64,000 nucleotides of DNA from Ornithodoros turicata (GCF_037126465.1 NC_088210.1:12608011-12672010), one strand, 5' to 3'. Positions 23,051 through 32,763 are shown, numbered from the stretch's first letter. Program-made: numbers and translations. The notes: a model not told the origin generated them from the letters alone.

Positions 23051-23195
23051 AACCGCTTTCCCGGCACAGTTCCCTTAGAAGTCGGCCCAGGACGCACATT
23101 CCCCCAGGGCGTGAGTCGTGACGTTGCCCACATACGTGAGGCCGACAACGGCAAGCCCTATCACCACCACCACCACCACCACCGCTTTCCCGCGT
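23051..23195 (+). mobile_element. SINE 3' half
   Basis: GGCACAGTTCCCTTAGAAG..GAGGCCGACAACGGCAAG and a (CAC)n tail, followed by CGCTTTCCCG. The same CGCTTTCCCG also precedes it at 23053 and follows the next copy, marking a tandem duplication. Confidence 0.75.
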
Positions 23196-23357
23196 CTGAG
23201 GAAAACCCAGGAAAAACCCCAGACAGCACAGCCGGCACAGTTCCCTTAGAAGTCGTCCCAGGACGCACATTCCCCCAGGGCGTCAGTCGTGACGTTGCCC
23301 ACATACGTGAGGCCGACAACGGCAAGCCCTATCGCCACCACCACCACCACCACCACC
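23196..23357 (+). mobile_element. SINE 3' half fused to an inverted SINE segment
   Basis: CGTCTGAGGAAAACCCAGG..CAGACAGCACAGCCGG is the reverse complement of the SINE middle. It runs straight into the forward-strand GCACAGTTCCCTTAGAAG 3' half and (CAC)n. It is therefore a head-to-head rearranged piece, not a simple insertion. Confidence 0.75.
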
Positions 23358-23834
23358 GCTTTCCCGCCCAGAGATGCGCTTCTCAGGCGCGCATTTTCAG
23401 TTTCTGCGCATTTGCATATCAAAATTTGGGGATGGAGGGAGAGAGAGAGAGAGAGATGCATGATGACGATGATATTAGGATATCTTAACGCAGGTGCGTG
23501 TTTCATGATATTTTAAACGTGGGATGCCTTTCAACTGGGATAGTCTCTCATTCTGCTATCCCACTTTCCCCCGATATCCCCTATTTAAAGAGTTAATTAA
23601 TGAATTTTAGATAATTATTCATCTTGTAGTTGCATACTTTCTTCGAGAGGATGTCAGCCTGGCCGAACATTTCAACTGCAAAAACGACATCCATGCTTCT
23701 CTCATGGCATTTTTGTAAAAATTCTGTAACGGATTAAAAAAAACAAAAAAAAGAACACTCTGTATGTTCTGTGCAATGGTTGTCCTTATGCGTGCTATGT
23801 GGTTAATCTACTATGTACTGCTTTGAGAGTCTAA

Positions 23835-24546
23835 CGAAGGACCAGTTTTCAGAATGACTAATATAGTAGTCTACGGCACCGTGCGGTGATACTATTACAA
23901 ACAAATACAACGATACAAATAAGTACAAACACACACCAACGTAAAGCATTCGCTAAGTACTGCAGCAACCACTACACCAGGATTTGTTACTCGCCAGTCA
24001 TTTTGTCCCCAGAGGGATAAATGTCATCGTTGATTCTCTCACCCCCCCGCGTATCCCTTATTAGCGGAGCCGTCTCGACAAACTGATCCCTTTCTCTCGT
24101 GAAAGGCGCTAATAATTGGAGAGGCAGTTAGCACGTCTTTCTATAGGGGACGCTCCCTTAAAGCAGATAAGGCTTGTTTTCAGCTTCCAATGTCTTTCCT
24201 CGCGGAAGAAAATGAGCGCGATTGTTCTCGGATGAGAAAGGCACGAAAAGCGTCGACGAATACCGGGAAGGAAATATGCGAGGAATTTTTCCTGCACACT
24301 AGTCAAGCGTGAGGGGGGGCGCTCGCGCCTGAAGAGATGGCGCAGTCTCGTTCATTACGCCAGCGTCTTCTATTGATTCCTTCCTGGATGCTCGATTTTC
24401 TTTTCTTTTTTTTTTGAAGGCGTGTCCTACACTCTGTCGCCGGTACGCTTTACGTGTTTTAGTCGTACAATGACCTGCTGTTCTAATGACGAGCTGTGTG
24501 AGGAACAACTAATAAGTGAAGCCCAAAAGAGATCGCGTGTTCTTAA
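23835..24546. other. Unassigned
   Basis: No recognisable structure; a T tract near 24405. Confidence 0.5.
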
Positions 24547-24548
24547 TA

Positions 24549-24845
24549 GACCTCTCCCTGTTTGTAAACAAATGACGTCATAGGGTTCGACAGCGCCACC
24601 AATTTGGTAGAGCTGAACTACGCTCGAAGCTAGGGGGGGGGGGGGGCGAACAAGGTGGCGCCCGAAAGCCACGGTCTCGAGGGGATTACGATGGTCCCTG
24701 AAAGGAACGTGACCTTCGGTTCTACTTTTCTTTCAATAGGAGCCAGGAACAGGTGCCCATTCGTGGAGTCCAGCCCTCCCGTTCCGATTTGTCTCGGTTT
24801 CGGTCTGTCTACCAACGTCATGGTGACGTTTCTAGGGTAGAGGTC
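24549..24845. mobile_element. GACCTCTACC-ended element, copy 2
   Basis: GACCTCTCCCTGTTTG..GGGTAGAGGTC with TA at 24547-24548 and 24846-24847. A G13 tract lies near 24634. Same internal order as copy 1. Confidence 0.75.
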
Positions 24846-25065
24846 TAACGTCTCGACCTCTAGACAGGTCTCAGTCTTGAAGGTGTTGCCAACGGTGTGA
24901 TCCGTCACGAGGACAGGACTTCACAGCAAAACACTCTCATCGACAACCGTTATTCAGAATTATTACGTATCCAGAAAATTTATTTGCACGTGATCGAATT
25001 GCTGATGATATTTACGGTGCACAGTGAATTATTACGGTTGACTTATCTTCGCGTCGCGATCATCA

Positions 25066-25190
25066 TTAATTCACCCACTCATGTGAACCTCTGCGAAGTG
25101 GGGTAGGGTCCTGTGACTACCAAGGGGAAACATCCCATGTCATCGTCACTTCTCCATTTATTGCTGTTGTTGTTGTTGTTGTTGTTACGG
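25066..25190 (+). mobile_element. GTT-tailed retroposon 3' end
   Basis: GTGGGGTAGGGTCCTGTG..CCAAGGGGAAACATCCC, then (GTT)n to about 25188. The same sequence, reversed, forms the 59026-59278 insertion. Confidence 0.65.
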
Positions 25191-25369
25191 TTGATTTGTT
25201 GAAAATGGCCTGCGAACGCGTCATTGAGGAAATTTACTCAACGCCTGTCAACACTGGTACACTATTTAGAATGCATTACGATGAGAAACGCACACTTTGT
25301 TCACACGATTGCATGACTGTCATCCCACTCATATATCAACCCACATGAACTGAAGTATGGTACCGCAAC

Positions 25370-25432
25370 TGTTGCAGTGAATCACCTCATCCCATCGTCA
25401 TACATGTAGTAGAGTAGCTGTTGTTGTTGTAT
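25370..25432 (+). mobile_element. GTT-tailed retroposon 3' end, second type
   Basis: TGAATCACCTCATCCCATCG..GTAGCTGTTGTTGTTGT, matching 7140-7190. Confidence 0.6.
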
Positions 25433-25559
25433 GACTGTGACAATGTATACATATGACTGCGTGTGACAAAGGGCATGTGCAAGTGTGGCATATGTGTTCG
25501 TGTGACAATTTGAGTTTCTGTTAATGTATTAACGTAGAAAGTCGAGGTTGTTGGCGATT

Positions 25560-26160
25560 AAGCAAGATGAACTTGAAAACATCTGCTAATTCAGCTGATT
25601 CCGAGTTGGTCAAGTGGGGCATTACATCTGTAGGTTTGGAAGTAGCTCTACGCAGACACTCTGTTCAAGATGACTCTTTCGAACAGACACTGAAATTCCT
25701 AAGCGGGCGGGGGGGGGGGTACCCTGATTCATTGTCGGCTAGTGTTGCAGAAATCCTACTTGAGAAGCTCAGGAGCTAGAAGAGAAATGGAGAGGATTAA
25801 AGGAGGACCTGTTATTAATCCCCTCGATTCACAGGCTTTCCCATAACTTCAAGAAGGTAGGGCAAAGGCACCGTTTTCTGACTGAGACGTCGTCTCGTGA
25901 AGCTGGAACGTAAATGCAGAATGGTCAATGGATCTGCGGTGTATACCCTCTTTGAAAGGTCGAACTCCAGGATAGTTACGTGGAATGTCGCCAGTGTATA
26001 TGTGTACGGCGTTCCTCTTGCATATGCGAGGGTTTACGTTGGTCAGACAGGAAGATGCGTTACCTGCCGTAGAAGATTGGGAATGTCGGGGGAGGGGGCG
26101 TATCGTTTACGGAAAGAAAAACAAAAACAAAAGAGTGGGGATGTTGGCACAACATGATAC
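25560..26160 (+). pseudogene. GIY-YIG retroelement (Penelope-like) polyprotein remnant
   Basis: Three pieces in order, in different frames: YPDSLSASVAEILLEKLRS (about 25720-25777), IHRLSHNFKKVGQRHRFL (about 25825-25880) and VYVYGVPLAYARVYVGQTGR (about 26000-26058). The last fits the GIY-YIG nuclease start (--Y-IPL--G--YVGQTGR) that follows reverse transcriptase in Penelope-like elements, and the middle fits the conserved V/IH-LSHN-KKV segment before it. Stops and frameshifts separate them, and a G9 tract sits in the first. Dead, 5' truncated. Family assignment rests on motif memory. Confidence 0.65.
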
Positions 26161-26818
26161 TTCGGTAGGGGTTCAAAACACAGACGAGGACAAGAGGTGG
26201 GTACAAGACTACCAAAGATTTAATGACACCGATATTGGTGCATTCCTTCCCCCAAATTGACGACACAGAGAGGTCCAGAATCTCGATGTTAATCAAAGGC
26301 GGAAACTCTGGCAGACATGAAGAGGAGGGCCCAGAACAGCCAAGAGGACCACAAGCTCTCGTGCTCCCCAGTTTTGTTGGCTTCCGTGCACGAGCCGGAT
26401 GATGTTTGCCCGTGCCCGACGATGACGGTGCTGATTAACGGTATAGTCTGGGGCCGACGATAGCGACACAGTCGTGACAATATACGAAATGTATTTGTAT
26501 TTTTACATTGAGGGCGCTACCTCAGCTACGAATCAGTTTGAGGCTGTGGAACCTGATAGAATAGATAAGTTAGGAGGTAAGTGTGTTAACAGCCCCATTG
26601 TTTTCACGTGTTGAAGAAACTTTCTTCTCCCTTCCCCTTCTTCACCTTCTTCCCCTTCATAACTTGTGCAGCGTTAATACAAAAACGCACTATCTTTCGT
26701 ATTCGGGTGAGTAGACGCACCGGCGTCCAGATACCTCTCTCCATCGTTACGTCATCTGAAGAATTGTAGCACCCAATCAGACGCCAACGCGGAGGTACAC
26801 ATAACGTTCTCCTTTACC
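26161..26818. other. Unassigned
   Basis: May contain further decayed retroelement sequence up to about 26300; not demonstrable. The rest is featureless. Confidence 0.4.
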
Positions 26819-26831
26819 CTCTTCAAGATGA

Positions 26832-26857
26832 TGATGGTGGTGGTGGTGGTGATAGGG
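26832..26857 (-). mobile_element. 26-bp SINE tail inserted at MITE terminus
   Basis: On the minus strand: GCCCTATCACC and CAC repeats. Perfect 13-bp flanks CTCTTCAAGATGA at 26819-26831 and 26858-26870; the duplicated target is the MITE terminal repeat. Confidence 0.8.
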
Positions 26858-27064
26858 CTCTTCAAGATGAACTTCACTACATGGCACGCTCCTAGCCAAC
26901 CATCATCCCGAATGACAACGTTCTCGTCTCTGGTTTGTTTTAAACGGGAGGCGCCATTTTGTAGCCGTACATAATAGGCTCCGCCTCTCGTTATCAACAA
27001 ATCATGGGCGAGAACGTTGTCATTCGGGATGATGGTTGGCTAGGAGCGTGCTATGTGCTGAAGA
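26858..27064. mobile_element. Family A2 foldback MITE, right end lost
   Basis: CTCTTCAAGATGAACTTCAC; ATCCCGAATGACAACGTTCTC; core GGCGCCATTTTGTAGCC..ATAATAGGCTCCGCC; right arm through GCGTGCTATGTGCTGAAG, then diverges before the terminus. Confidence 0.8.
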
Positions 27065-27316
27065 TACTCACCTATCAAATTCACCTATACAAAAGGTGTC
27101 ACAGACAACACGTTGAAATCGCCGTTTGGGGCCGACACACTCGGCGGACTCGCTTTGTACAGTTCATAGCTCCTTTAACAGTGCACTGACCGTGGAGTCA
27201 GCTACTCGTCTGTGCAATTATTAGAACTGGAGATACACCGAACGTCCTTATATCACCAGTGTTTCTCTGTTTCTACTTGTTCACATGTCAGTCCTTTTCA
27301 TTCCGCGTTTATTTAA

Positions 27317-27823
27317 AGTAGCACTGACGTGACCCCGAACTTTTTTCTTTTTCGACTTTTTTTTGGGTGCAGCGTGTTCTCCAACGAATAAAATAAGTTC
27401 CTGCGAAGGAACGATGAGCGTATAGGTGACCTACAGAGCGAGCGCGAAGGCTCTGTTCCGCACACCTTTGAAAAATCACTCTCCTCTTGAAAAGAGGGCA
27501 TCGCAGAACGAGAGGACGTAGTGACGTATGCTACCCCCCTCACGTGACCACTGACGTACGGCGGCAGGGCTCAAGCATGTATAAGCGGCGCGTGATATGC
27601 AAAGAAAAAAAAACGAAGAAACAAGACACGGAGCTGTCTCGACGTCACGAGAGGATCGTGTCGGCCGTTAGCGGTGTGCTTTCTCCAGCCGTTTTTTTTT
27701 ACATTCGACTAGACAGCTATAATGCACCGCAGAGCGAAAATATTTTGCGTGGCGACTCCTGGTGGAATGCTTGACAGACGAGGCAGGATTTCGAGCGACT
27801 TTAAATGTCACCTCACTACTCCT
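27317..27823. mobile_element. TTAA-flanked element 1
   Basis: Ends AGTAGCACTGACGTGAC and, inverted, AGGAGTAGTGAGGTGAC inside TTAA (27313-27316, 27824-27827). TTAA duplication fits piggyBac or Kolobok types. No transposase, 507 bp. Confidence 0.65.
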
Positions 27824-27827
27824 TTAA

Positions 27828-29084
27828 GCATATCTCTTGGCATTAAGCTTTTAGTTGAGAGTGGCAGTTTTCCTCTAGCTCTTTCGATGTGTCTCCGTCT
27901 CTCTCGCTCGCGATTTATTTATTTATTAATTTATTGTGTGTGCTAGTACGTATTAGTTGTCCTGTCACCTCACAAAAGACATGTCACAGAGAGACATATA
28001 CGCTACGCTCTCTTCTCAAATTCGGGGTCATCTTGCTCCTCTTGGTTTTGTCCCGTCATGTCCTGTTGCTCTTTTAGTAGTAGGCGTCCTGTTGTTGCTA
28101 GGTGCCTGCCTCTTTCTTTTTTGCTGCTTTTTTTAAGTCGTTTTCATAGCTACAACAAGACATACGCAACGTTCTCTCTTCAAACCGATAACAGAATCAT
28201 TCACTGCAGTAGTTCGTCACGATCCTCTTATGTGGCCAAGTTCTGTTTTTAGACCCATCCAGGATTGCATGGGCAGCTACTGAATTCCAGGAGACGTATA
28301 CTCGATTTTTTTTTTTCGAAGTCATTCTCGTCCCAGAGCTTTGTGTCCCCGACTTTACGGTAAATTTCACGTTCACCCTGAGCACCGCGAACAGCAAACA
28401 CGACTTCTTGCCTCTCCTTTTGTGTTGTGGTGCACGTGCGGAAAGTACCGAGCCGCAATCTACGTTCGGAAAGCAGAATTCCGCAGAGCCTCGAGATGTG
28501 CCTCAAGGATAAATAACGAGGGCCGCGCGTGACGCTATTTTGGGTAATGGACCCGAATGTCTGGCAAGACGTTGACAAATGAAGCGATGCACCAAGTGGC
28601 CTTCTCTTTCTTTCTCCACTCTGTGGCATCTAGATAGCGGCGACGTACAGTCATCATTGTAACATTTACCGCGTGCTTGGAAAATGTTGACAACGCGTCC
28701 CGCTTGCCAAGTTGTACTTCTTTTTCTTCTTCTTTTTTTTTTCGCGCCCGTTTTGCTCAGCGACGTAAAGAAGAAAGGTTGGGAGGATCGCTATAGTGGC
28801 TAAGAAGAATAAGCGGTTGTAAACGACAAAGCTGAACGCAATAAAAGAACGAATACGAGCGGATATAACGAATGTAGTAGTGGATGTAGTCCAACAACAG
28901 AATTATGGTCCATCGTACCAGCATCTGCGTGATGACGATGGCATTGGGTGTTGAACCGGACCGCCATCACTGCACGTGAAATGAGGTACAGTTGAAAGAG
29001 TGATGTAGGAATGTGTAATGTGCCTCTGCTGCCGCGCGCGCTACTGCGCCCTGCAGCCAGTACTACCGGCACCGTCCTATAGCG
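27828..29084. other. Unassigned
   Basis: (ATTT)n at 27914-27930 and T tracts near 28305 and 28735. A 126-codon minus frame (28249-28629) is not recognised. Confidence 0.5.
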
Positions 29085-29086
29085 TA

Positions 29087-29602
29087 CACTCTAAGGAAAA
29101 AAGGAGTAATTTTACTCCTTTTGGGGACTAAATGCATTGCCACAAAAAATAGTCCCTTTCGGGAGTAAATGTACCGGAGTAAATGAATGTCACAGAGTGG
29201 AGACTGCATTTCAAGCTCTGTTCTAAGAGTCCCAGGTACACAATTTATGTGCGTGGATGAAAATATGTTGAATCAAACCCACAACTGTGATATATCGAGT
29301 TATATAAAATTTTGCGACATACACAGGGCACAATTTGCAAACAAAGAAGCGCTAACTGTTTCTTACACTGTGTGTTTGGAAAATTGCTAAGTTGGCTGAG
29401 TTGTACAACCTTATGCCATCACAAGAGCACATGTTTACGTAGACTGTTGCATTCAAAAGACCATTTGTGACGCCCAGTGACAATTTGCAGTCCTATGGAG
29501 TAAATGTCGGGATCGGGGGTCTAAAATGGGGAGTAAATGAAATCTAAGGGAGTAGAAGTTTCGATTACTCCCCATTTTGCTCCTTTTTTTTTTCTTAGAG
29601 CG
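29087..29602 (-). mobile_element. CACTCTAAG/GGAGTAAA element, complete
   Basis: TA flanks at 29085-29086 and 29603-29604; ends CACTCTAAGGAAAAAAGG and CGCTCTAAGAAAAAAAA (inverted). GGAGTAAAT/ATTTACTCC words are repeated near both ends. Orientation is opposite to the 47557 and 60119 copies. No coding. Confidence 0.8.
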
Positions 29603-29689
29603 TAAGGCCACGCACATCTGCTTGCTGGAAGATTCCACTATCATTTGTTCACCTCCTATCATTTGTGTCTCCTACCACCTGCCGATGCT

Positions 29690-29795
29690 GATCGAGGTTT
29701 TATCCTGGGTTTTACGGCACACTAATGTCGCCACAGTTCCCCTGAAGTCGGCCCAGGACGCATGTACTAGCTCCCCCTGTCACCTGCTCCTTCCT
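29690..29795 (+). mobile_element. SINE middle fragment
   Basis: TATCCTGGGTTTTACGGCAC..GTCGCCACAGTTCCCCTGAAG..GCCCAGGACGCATG matches the SINE body; head and tail missing. Confidence 0.6.
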
Positions 29796-29946
29796 GCTGT
29801 CCTCTCTCCATCCGTCCACATCTGTACGCCGGCCACTCATATCCACAGCTGCTTTGCAGCGCTAACACGGAACTAAAAAAAAATATCCCAGGATACCGGT
29901 CGATTAGATGGTTTTCCTTGTGCAAGGATTCATGGTAGTCGACCTA

Positions 29947-30441
29947 CACTCTTAGAAATGAACTTCACCGCATAGCATGCCCCTAGCCAACCATCATCTC
30001 AAATGATATCGTTATCTGCTTTGATTTGTCGAAGACGGGAGGCGTACGCCTTTTTTGTGACAATTATGAACAGCATAAGTGTCACAGAAAAGGCGTACGC
30101 CTCCCGTTTTCAACAAATCAGGGGGCTTAATCGCTTCATCGTCGTTACGTTCGTTACAAGCTAACGAGTGGCGGGAAATTCAAAAAGGTAGACACGTGAC
30201 ACACTGCGCGTGACGTGTACCACGGCCTTCACGTATCGCGCGAAGAGCGCCGTGCACGTGTTTTATCACGTGCCCACCTTTTTAAATTTCCCGCCCGCCT
30301 TTTTGAATTTCCCGCCACTCGTTAGCTTGTAACGGCCCTAACGACGATGAAGCGATTAAGCCCCCAGGGCAGATAACGATATCATTGGAGATGATAGTTG
30401 GCTAGGAGCGTGCTATGCGGTGAAGTTCATTTTTAAGAGTG
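29947..30441. mobile_element. Family A1 foldback MITE interrupted by a second foldback
   Basis: Left arm and core 29947-30120, right remainder 30366-30441 (AGGGCAGATAACGATATC..TTTTAAGAGTG). Removing 30121-30365 plus a shared short duplication restores the usual CAAATCAGGGCAGATAACG order. Confidence 0.9.
30121..30365. mobile_element. GGGGGCTTAATCG-ended foldback element
   Basis: About 65-bp arms (GGGGGCTTAATCGCTTCATC..TGGCGGGAAATTCAAAAAGG and complement). Inner arms are rich in CACGTG/ACGTGT. The duplication is CA or CAGGG, ambiguous because of the G run. Seen once here; superfamily not assigned. Confidence 0.8.
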
Positions 30442-31204
30442 GACTACCTGCAGGAGCTAAGAAAAACAAAGAAAAAATGTGGAGGAGAGTTCCACTGCCC
30501 CTTTAAAGGCTCCCTTTAGTTCGACCTCGCAAATGTTACCTATCTACCCAATTAAGTTTCTTTGTTTTTCGTTTAACTACGCGTGCCTACCCGACAGCAT
30601 GTAAACGACGTCCTTATCCACAAATTGATCTGGTAGATTTTTTTTTTTCTCTTTCCCTGGACGTATCAAGTGCAAGAACAGCTAACGGATCAATATATTT
30701 AATTAATGAAAAACGACACTGTTGCAGAGGTGACACTAATGAAACCGCAGCAAAGACCTTTTGACACGTGCAATCTATCACTTTGCAATGTCCTATTATG
30801 CCGAGCTTGCTATACGGGAGATACCGTGCTACAGTGTAATTTGCCGTCGCGGTTATCGGCGCTGTCACTCGGAGGGATTAGTCGGCTTGTACACGATAAT
30901 CGGTGAATTTTTGTGGCATTTTTCTGCTAAGTGTCTGCGTCTGGTGTAGGTAACACTTTGTATTGGTAGACGAAACCTCTCATCATGTCAGGGTGAAAAC
31001 ATACTGGGTGTTCGGTGAGAACGCGTCATTTAATTCCTAAAAAAAATAGGATGCACGACGTAAGCACTCGGAACCCCGTAGGGTACGGGCACACTTCTGG
31101 TTCGTATTCCCGAGTCGGTTTTGCAATCTCGGGATTTCAGGATTTTTCTAAATGTGAGTCCCGAGTCCCCCGAAAGCGGTCGATGTTTTTTGTGCAACAG
31201 TACC
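30442..31204. other. Unassigned
   Basis: T tract near 30640; no element or gene recognised. Confidence 0.5.
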
Positions 31205-31206
31205 TA

Positions 31207-31454
31207 CACTCTTAAAAATGAACTTCACCGCATTGCACGCTCCTAGCCAACCATAACCTCGATTGATATCGTTGTCTGCCTTGATTTGTTGAAAACGGGA
31301 GGCGTACACCTTTTTTGTGACACTTATGCTGTTCATAATTGTCACAAAAAGGCGCACGCCTCTCGTTTTCAACAAATCAGGGCAGATAACGATATCATTC
31401 GAGGTTACGGTTGGCTACGAGCGTGCTATGCGGTGAAGTTCATTTTTAAGAGTG
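31207..31454. mobile_element. Family A1 foldback MITE, complete
   Basis: TA flanks (31205-31206, 31455-31456). Both arms carry an AACC variant (ATAACCTCGA left, TCGAGGTTACGG right) in place of the usual ATC. Confidence 0.92.
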
Positions 31455-31466
31455 TACGAGATCGTA

Positions 31467-31703
31467 CACTGTTAAAACAGAACTTCACCACAAAGCACGC
31501 TCATAGCCAACCATCATTCCGAATGGTATCATTCTGTGTCATGATTTGTTCAAAACAGGGGGGAGGCGCCTATCTGGGACAAGATAATCTGTCCCAGATA
31601 GGCGCCTCCTCCCATTTTCAACAAATCGATGCACAGAATGATACCATTCGGAATGATGGTTGGCTATGAGCGTGCTTTGTGGTGAAGTTCTGTTTTAACA
31701 GTG
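31467..31703. mobile_element. Family A3 foldback MITE, complete
   Basis: TA flanks (31465-31466, 31704-31705). CACTGTTAAAACAGAACTTC ends; core GGCGCCTATCTGGGACA..TGTCCCAGATAGGCGCC. A private GAATGGTATC variant is present in both arms. Only 12 bp separate it from the A1 copy before it. Confidence 0.92.
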
Positions 31704-31705
31704 TA

Positions 31706-32340
31706 TGGGACTACAAACATTCACCACCATGTAGCGATGGCAGGACATGACGCCATCTTTGACTGGGTTCCTGGACATAGTATCATCGCTGGCAACGAAG
31801 CTGCAGATCCTGCTGCTCTTGCTGCCCGTAACAACGACATAATATCACGTATTACCGTTTACGCGTACAGATATGCCAACCGTCTCCTACACTGTTAAAA
31901 CAGAACTTCATCACATAGCACGCTCCTGGCCAACCATCATTCCGAATAATATCATTCTGTGTCCTGATTTGTTCAAAACAAGGGGGAGGCGCCTCCTCCC
32001 ATTTTCAACAAATCAATACACAGAATGGTATCATTCCGAATGATGGTTGCCTATGAGCGCGCTATGTGGTGAGGTTCAGTTTTAACAGTGTAGGAAAGCT
32101 GGCTGCCGATGAATTGTTTAGACGCCGCCAGTCTGTGACAGCGCTACATATGATTACTTGAGAGCTTTTGACCCTATAATACAGACCTCTCCATCACTGG
32201 TGGCGTAAGCAGACTGCGTGCGTCTTTAATGAATGGACTCCGCCACAGTGTTGCCCACACGCCTTCCAAGACGTACAGAACTGGGAATGGTGGGTCTTAA
32301 GGGGGTTTTAAACCCCTGCCGTGGAACTGTACCTTTGGCA
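31706..32340 (+). pseudogene. LINE ORF2 RNase H and C-terminal remnant, split by a MITE
   Basis: Plus frame DWVPGHSIIAGNEAADPAAL (about 31758-31817) is the RNase H C-terminal block (-WVP-H--I-GNE-AD--A). The frame continues through YANRLL to the MITE at 31890 and resumes directly after it with GKLAADELFRRRQSVTALH, consistent with excision of the MITE plus one TA. Stops begin at about 32158, so it was already dead or has since decayed. The downstream text to about 32340 is less certain. Confidence 0.7.
31890..32090. mobile_element. Family A3 foldback MITE with exact central deletion
   Basis: TA flanks (31888-31889, 32091-32092). Arms as in 31467-31703, but the centre is only GGAGGCGCCTCC: the CTGGGACA stem-tip segment is absent and the two GGCGCC arms meet symmetrically. 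Confidence 0.92.
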
Positions 32341-32507
32341 ATACATTTTGGGGGATGGAAATGATGGTGGAATCCTCCTCTCTTACGTAAAGCGTCCATA
32401 GAACATATCCCCAGAATATTTCTGTCCGGCTATTGCTTTCGTGTAGTCATGCTTCTCGGCAGGTCCTGAACGACAACACACCAAAAAAAAAACAGAACTT
32501 AACCCCA

Positions 32508-32763
32508 CACTGTTAAAACAGAACTTCACCACATAGCACACCCTTAGCCAACCATCATCTCGAATGATATCGTTATATGCCCCGATTTGATGAAAACGGG
32601 GGGGGGGGGGGCGTACGCCTTTTTTTTACAGTTATGAACAGTATATGTTTGACAAAAGAGGCGTACGCCTCCAGTTTTAAACAAATCGGGGCAGATAACG
32701 AGATCATTCCAAATGATAATTGGCTAGGAGCGTGCTATGAGGTGAAGTTCATTTCTAAGAGTG
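32508..32763. mobile_element. Family A mosaic: A3 left end, A1 core and right end
   Basis: Left CACTGTTAAAACAGAACTTC, right GAAGTTCATTTCTAAGAGTG; core GCGTACGCC. A G13 tract (32597-32609) is in the left arm only. Flanks CA and TA differ. A partial end-like CAGAACTTAACC lies just upstream at about 32493. Confidence 0.85.

Larger units (their letters stand above)
22605..23762. mobile_element. Long-TIR foldback element
   Basis: About 340-bp imperfect inverted arms: 22605-22945 and 23405-23762 (left TGACATCCTCTC..TTAATTAATGAACTCTTTAA, right the complement). The ends CAGTTTCTTTC and CAGAGTGTTC lie within TA. The middle holds SINE pieces, and nothing coding remains. A related single end occurs at 39880-40047. 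Confidence 0.75.
21991..23830. mobile_element. Family A large-loop copy interrupted by two elements
   Basis: Left part 21991-22299 runs from GACTCTTCG and GCGCGCTCCTAGCCAACC to AAATCACGCGGGATAATGG. The right part resumes after 23764 with TTCTGTGCAATGGTTG..GCGTGCTATGTGG and ends CTTTGAGAGT. The break lies inside the right arm, where 1837-2088 is uninterrupted. Its loop matches that of the 18588-18934 copy. Confidence 0.65.

Noticed and set aside
22980..23506. Histidine-rich and valine-rich frames
   Set aside because: Direct translation of the SINE (CAC)n tails on either strand.
31207..32763. Regularly recurring palindromic units that might suggest a CRISPR-like array
   Set aside because: Unit length about 240 bp, irregular spacing, 2-bp target duplications and eukaryotic retroelement context show MITEs.
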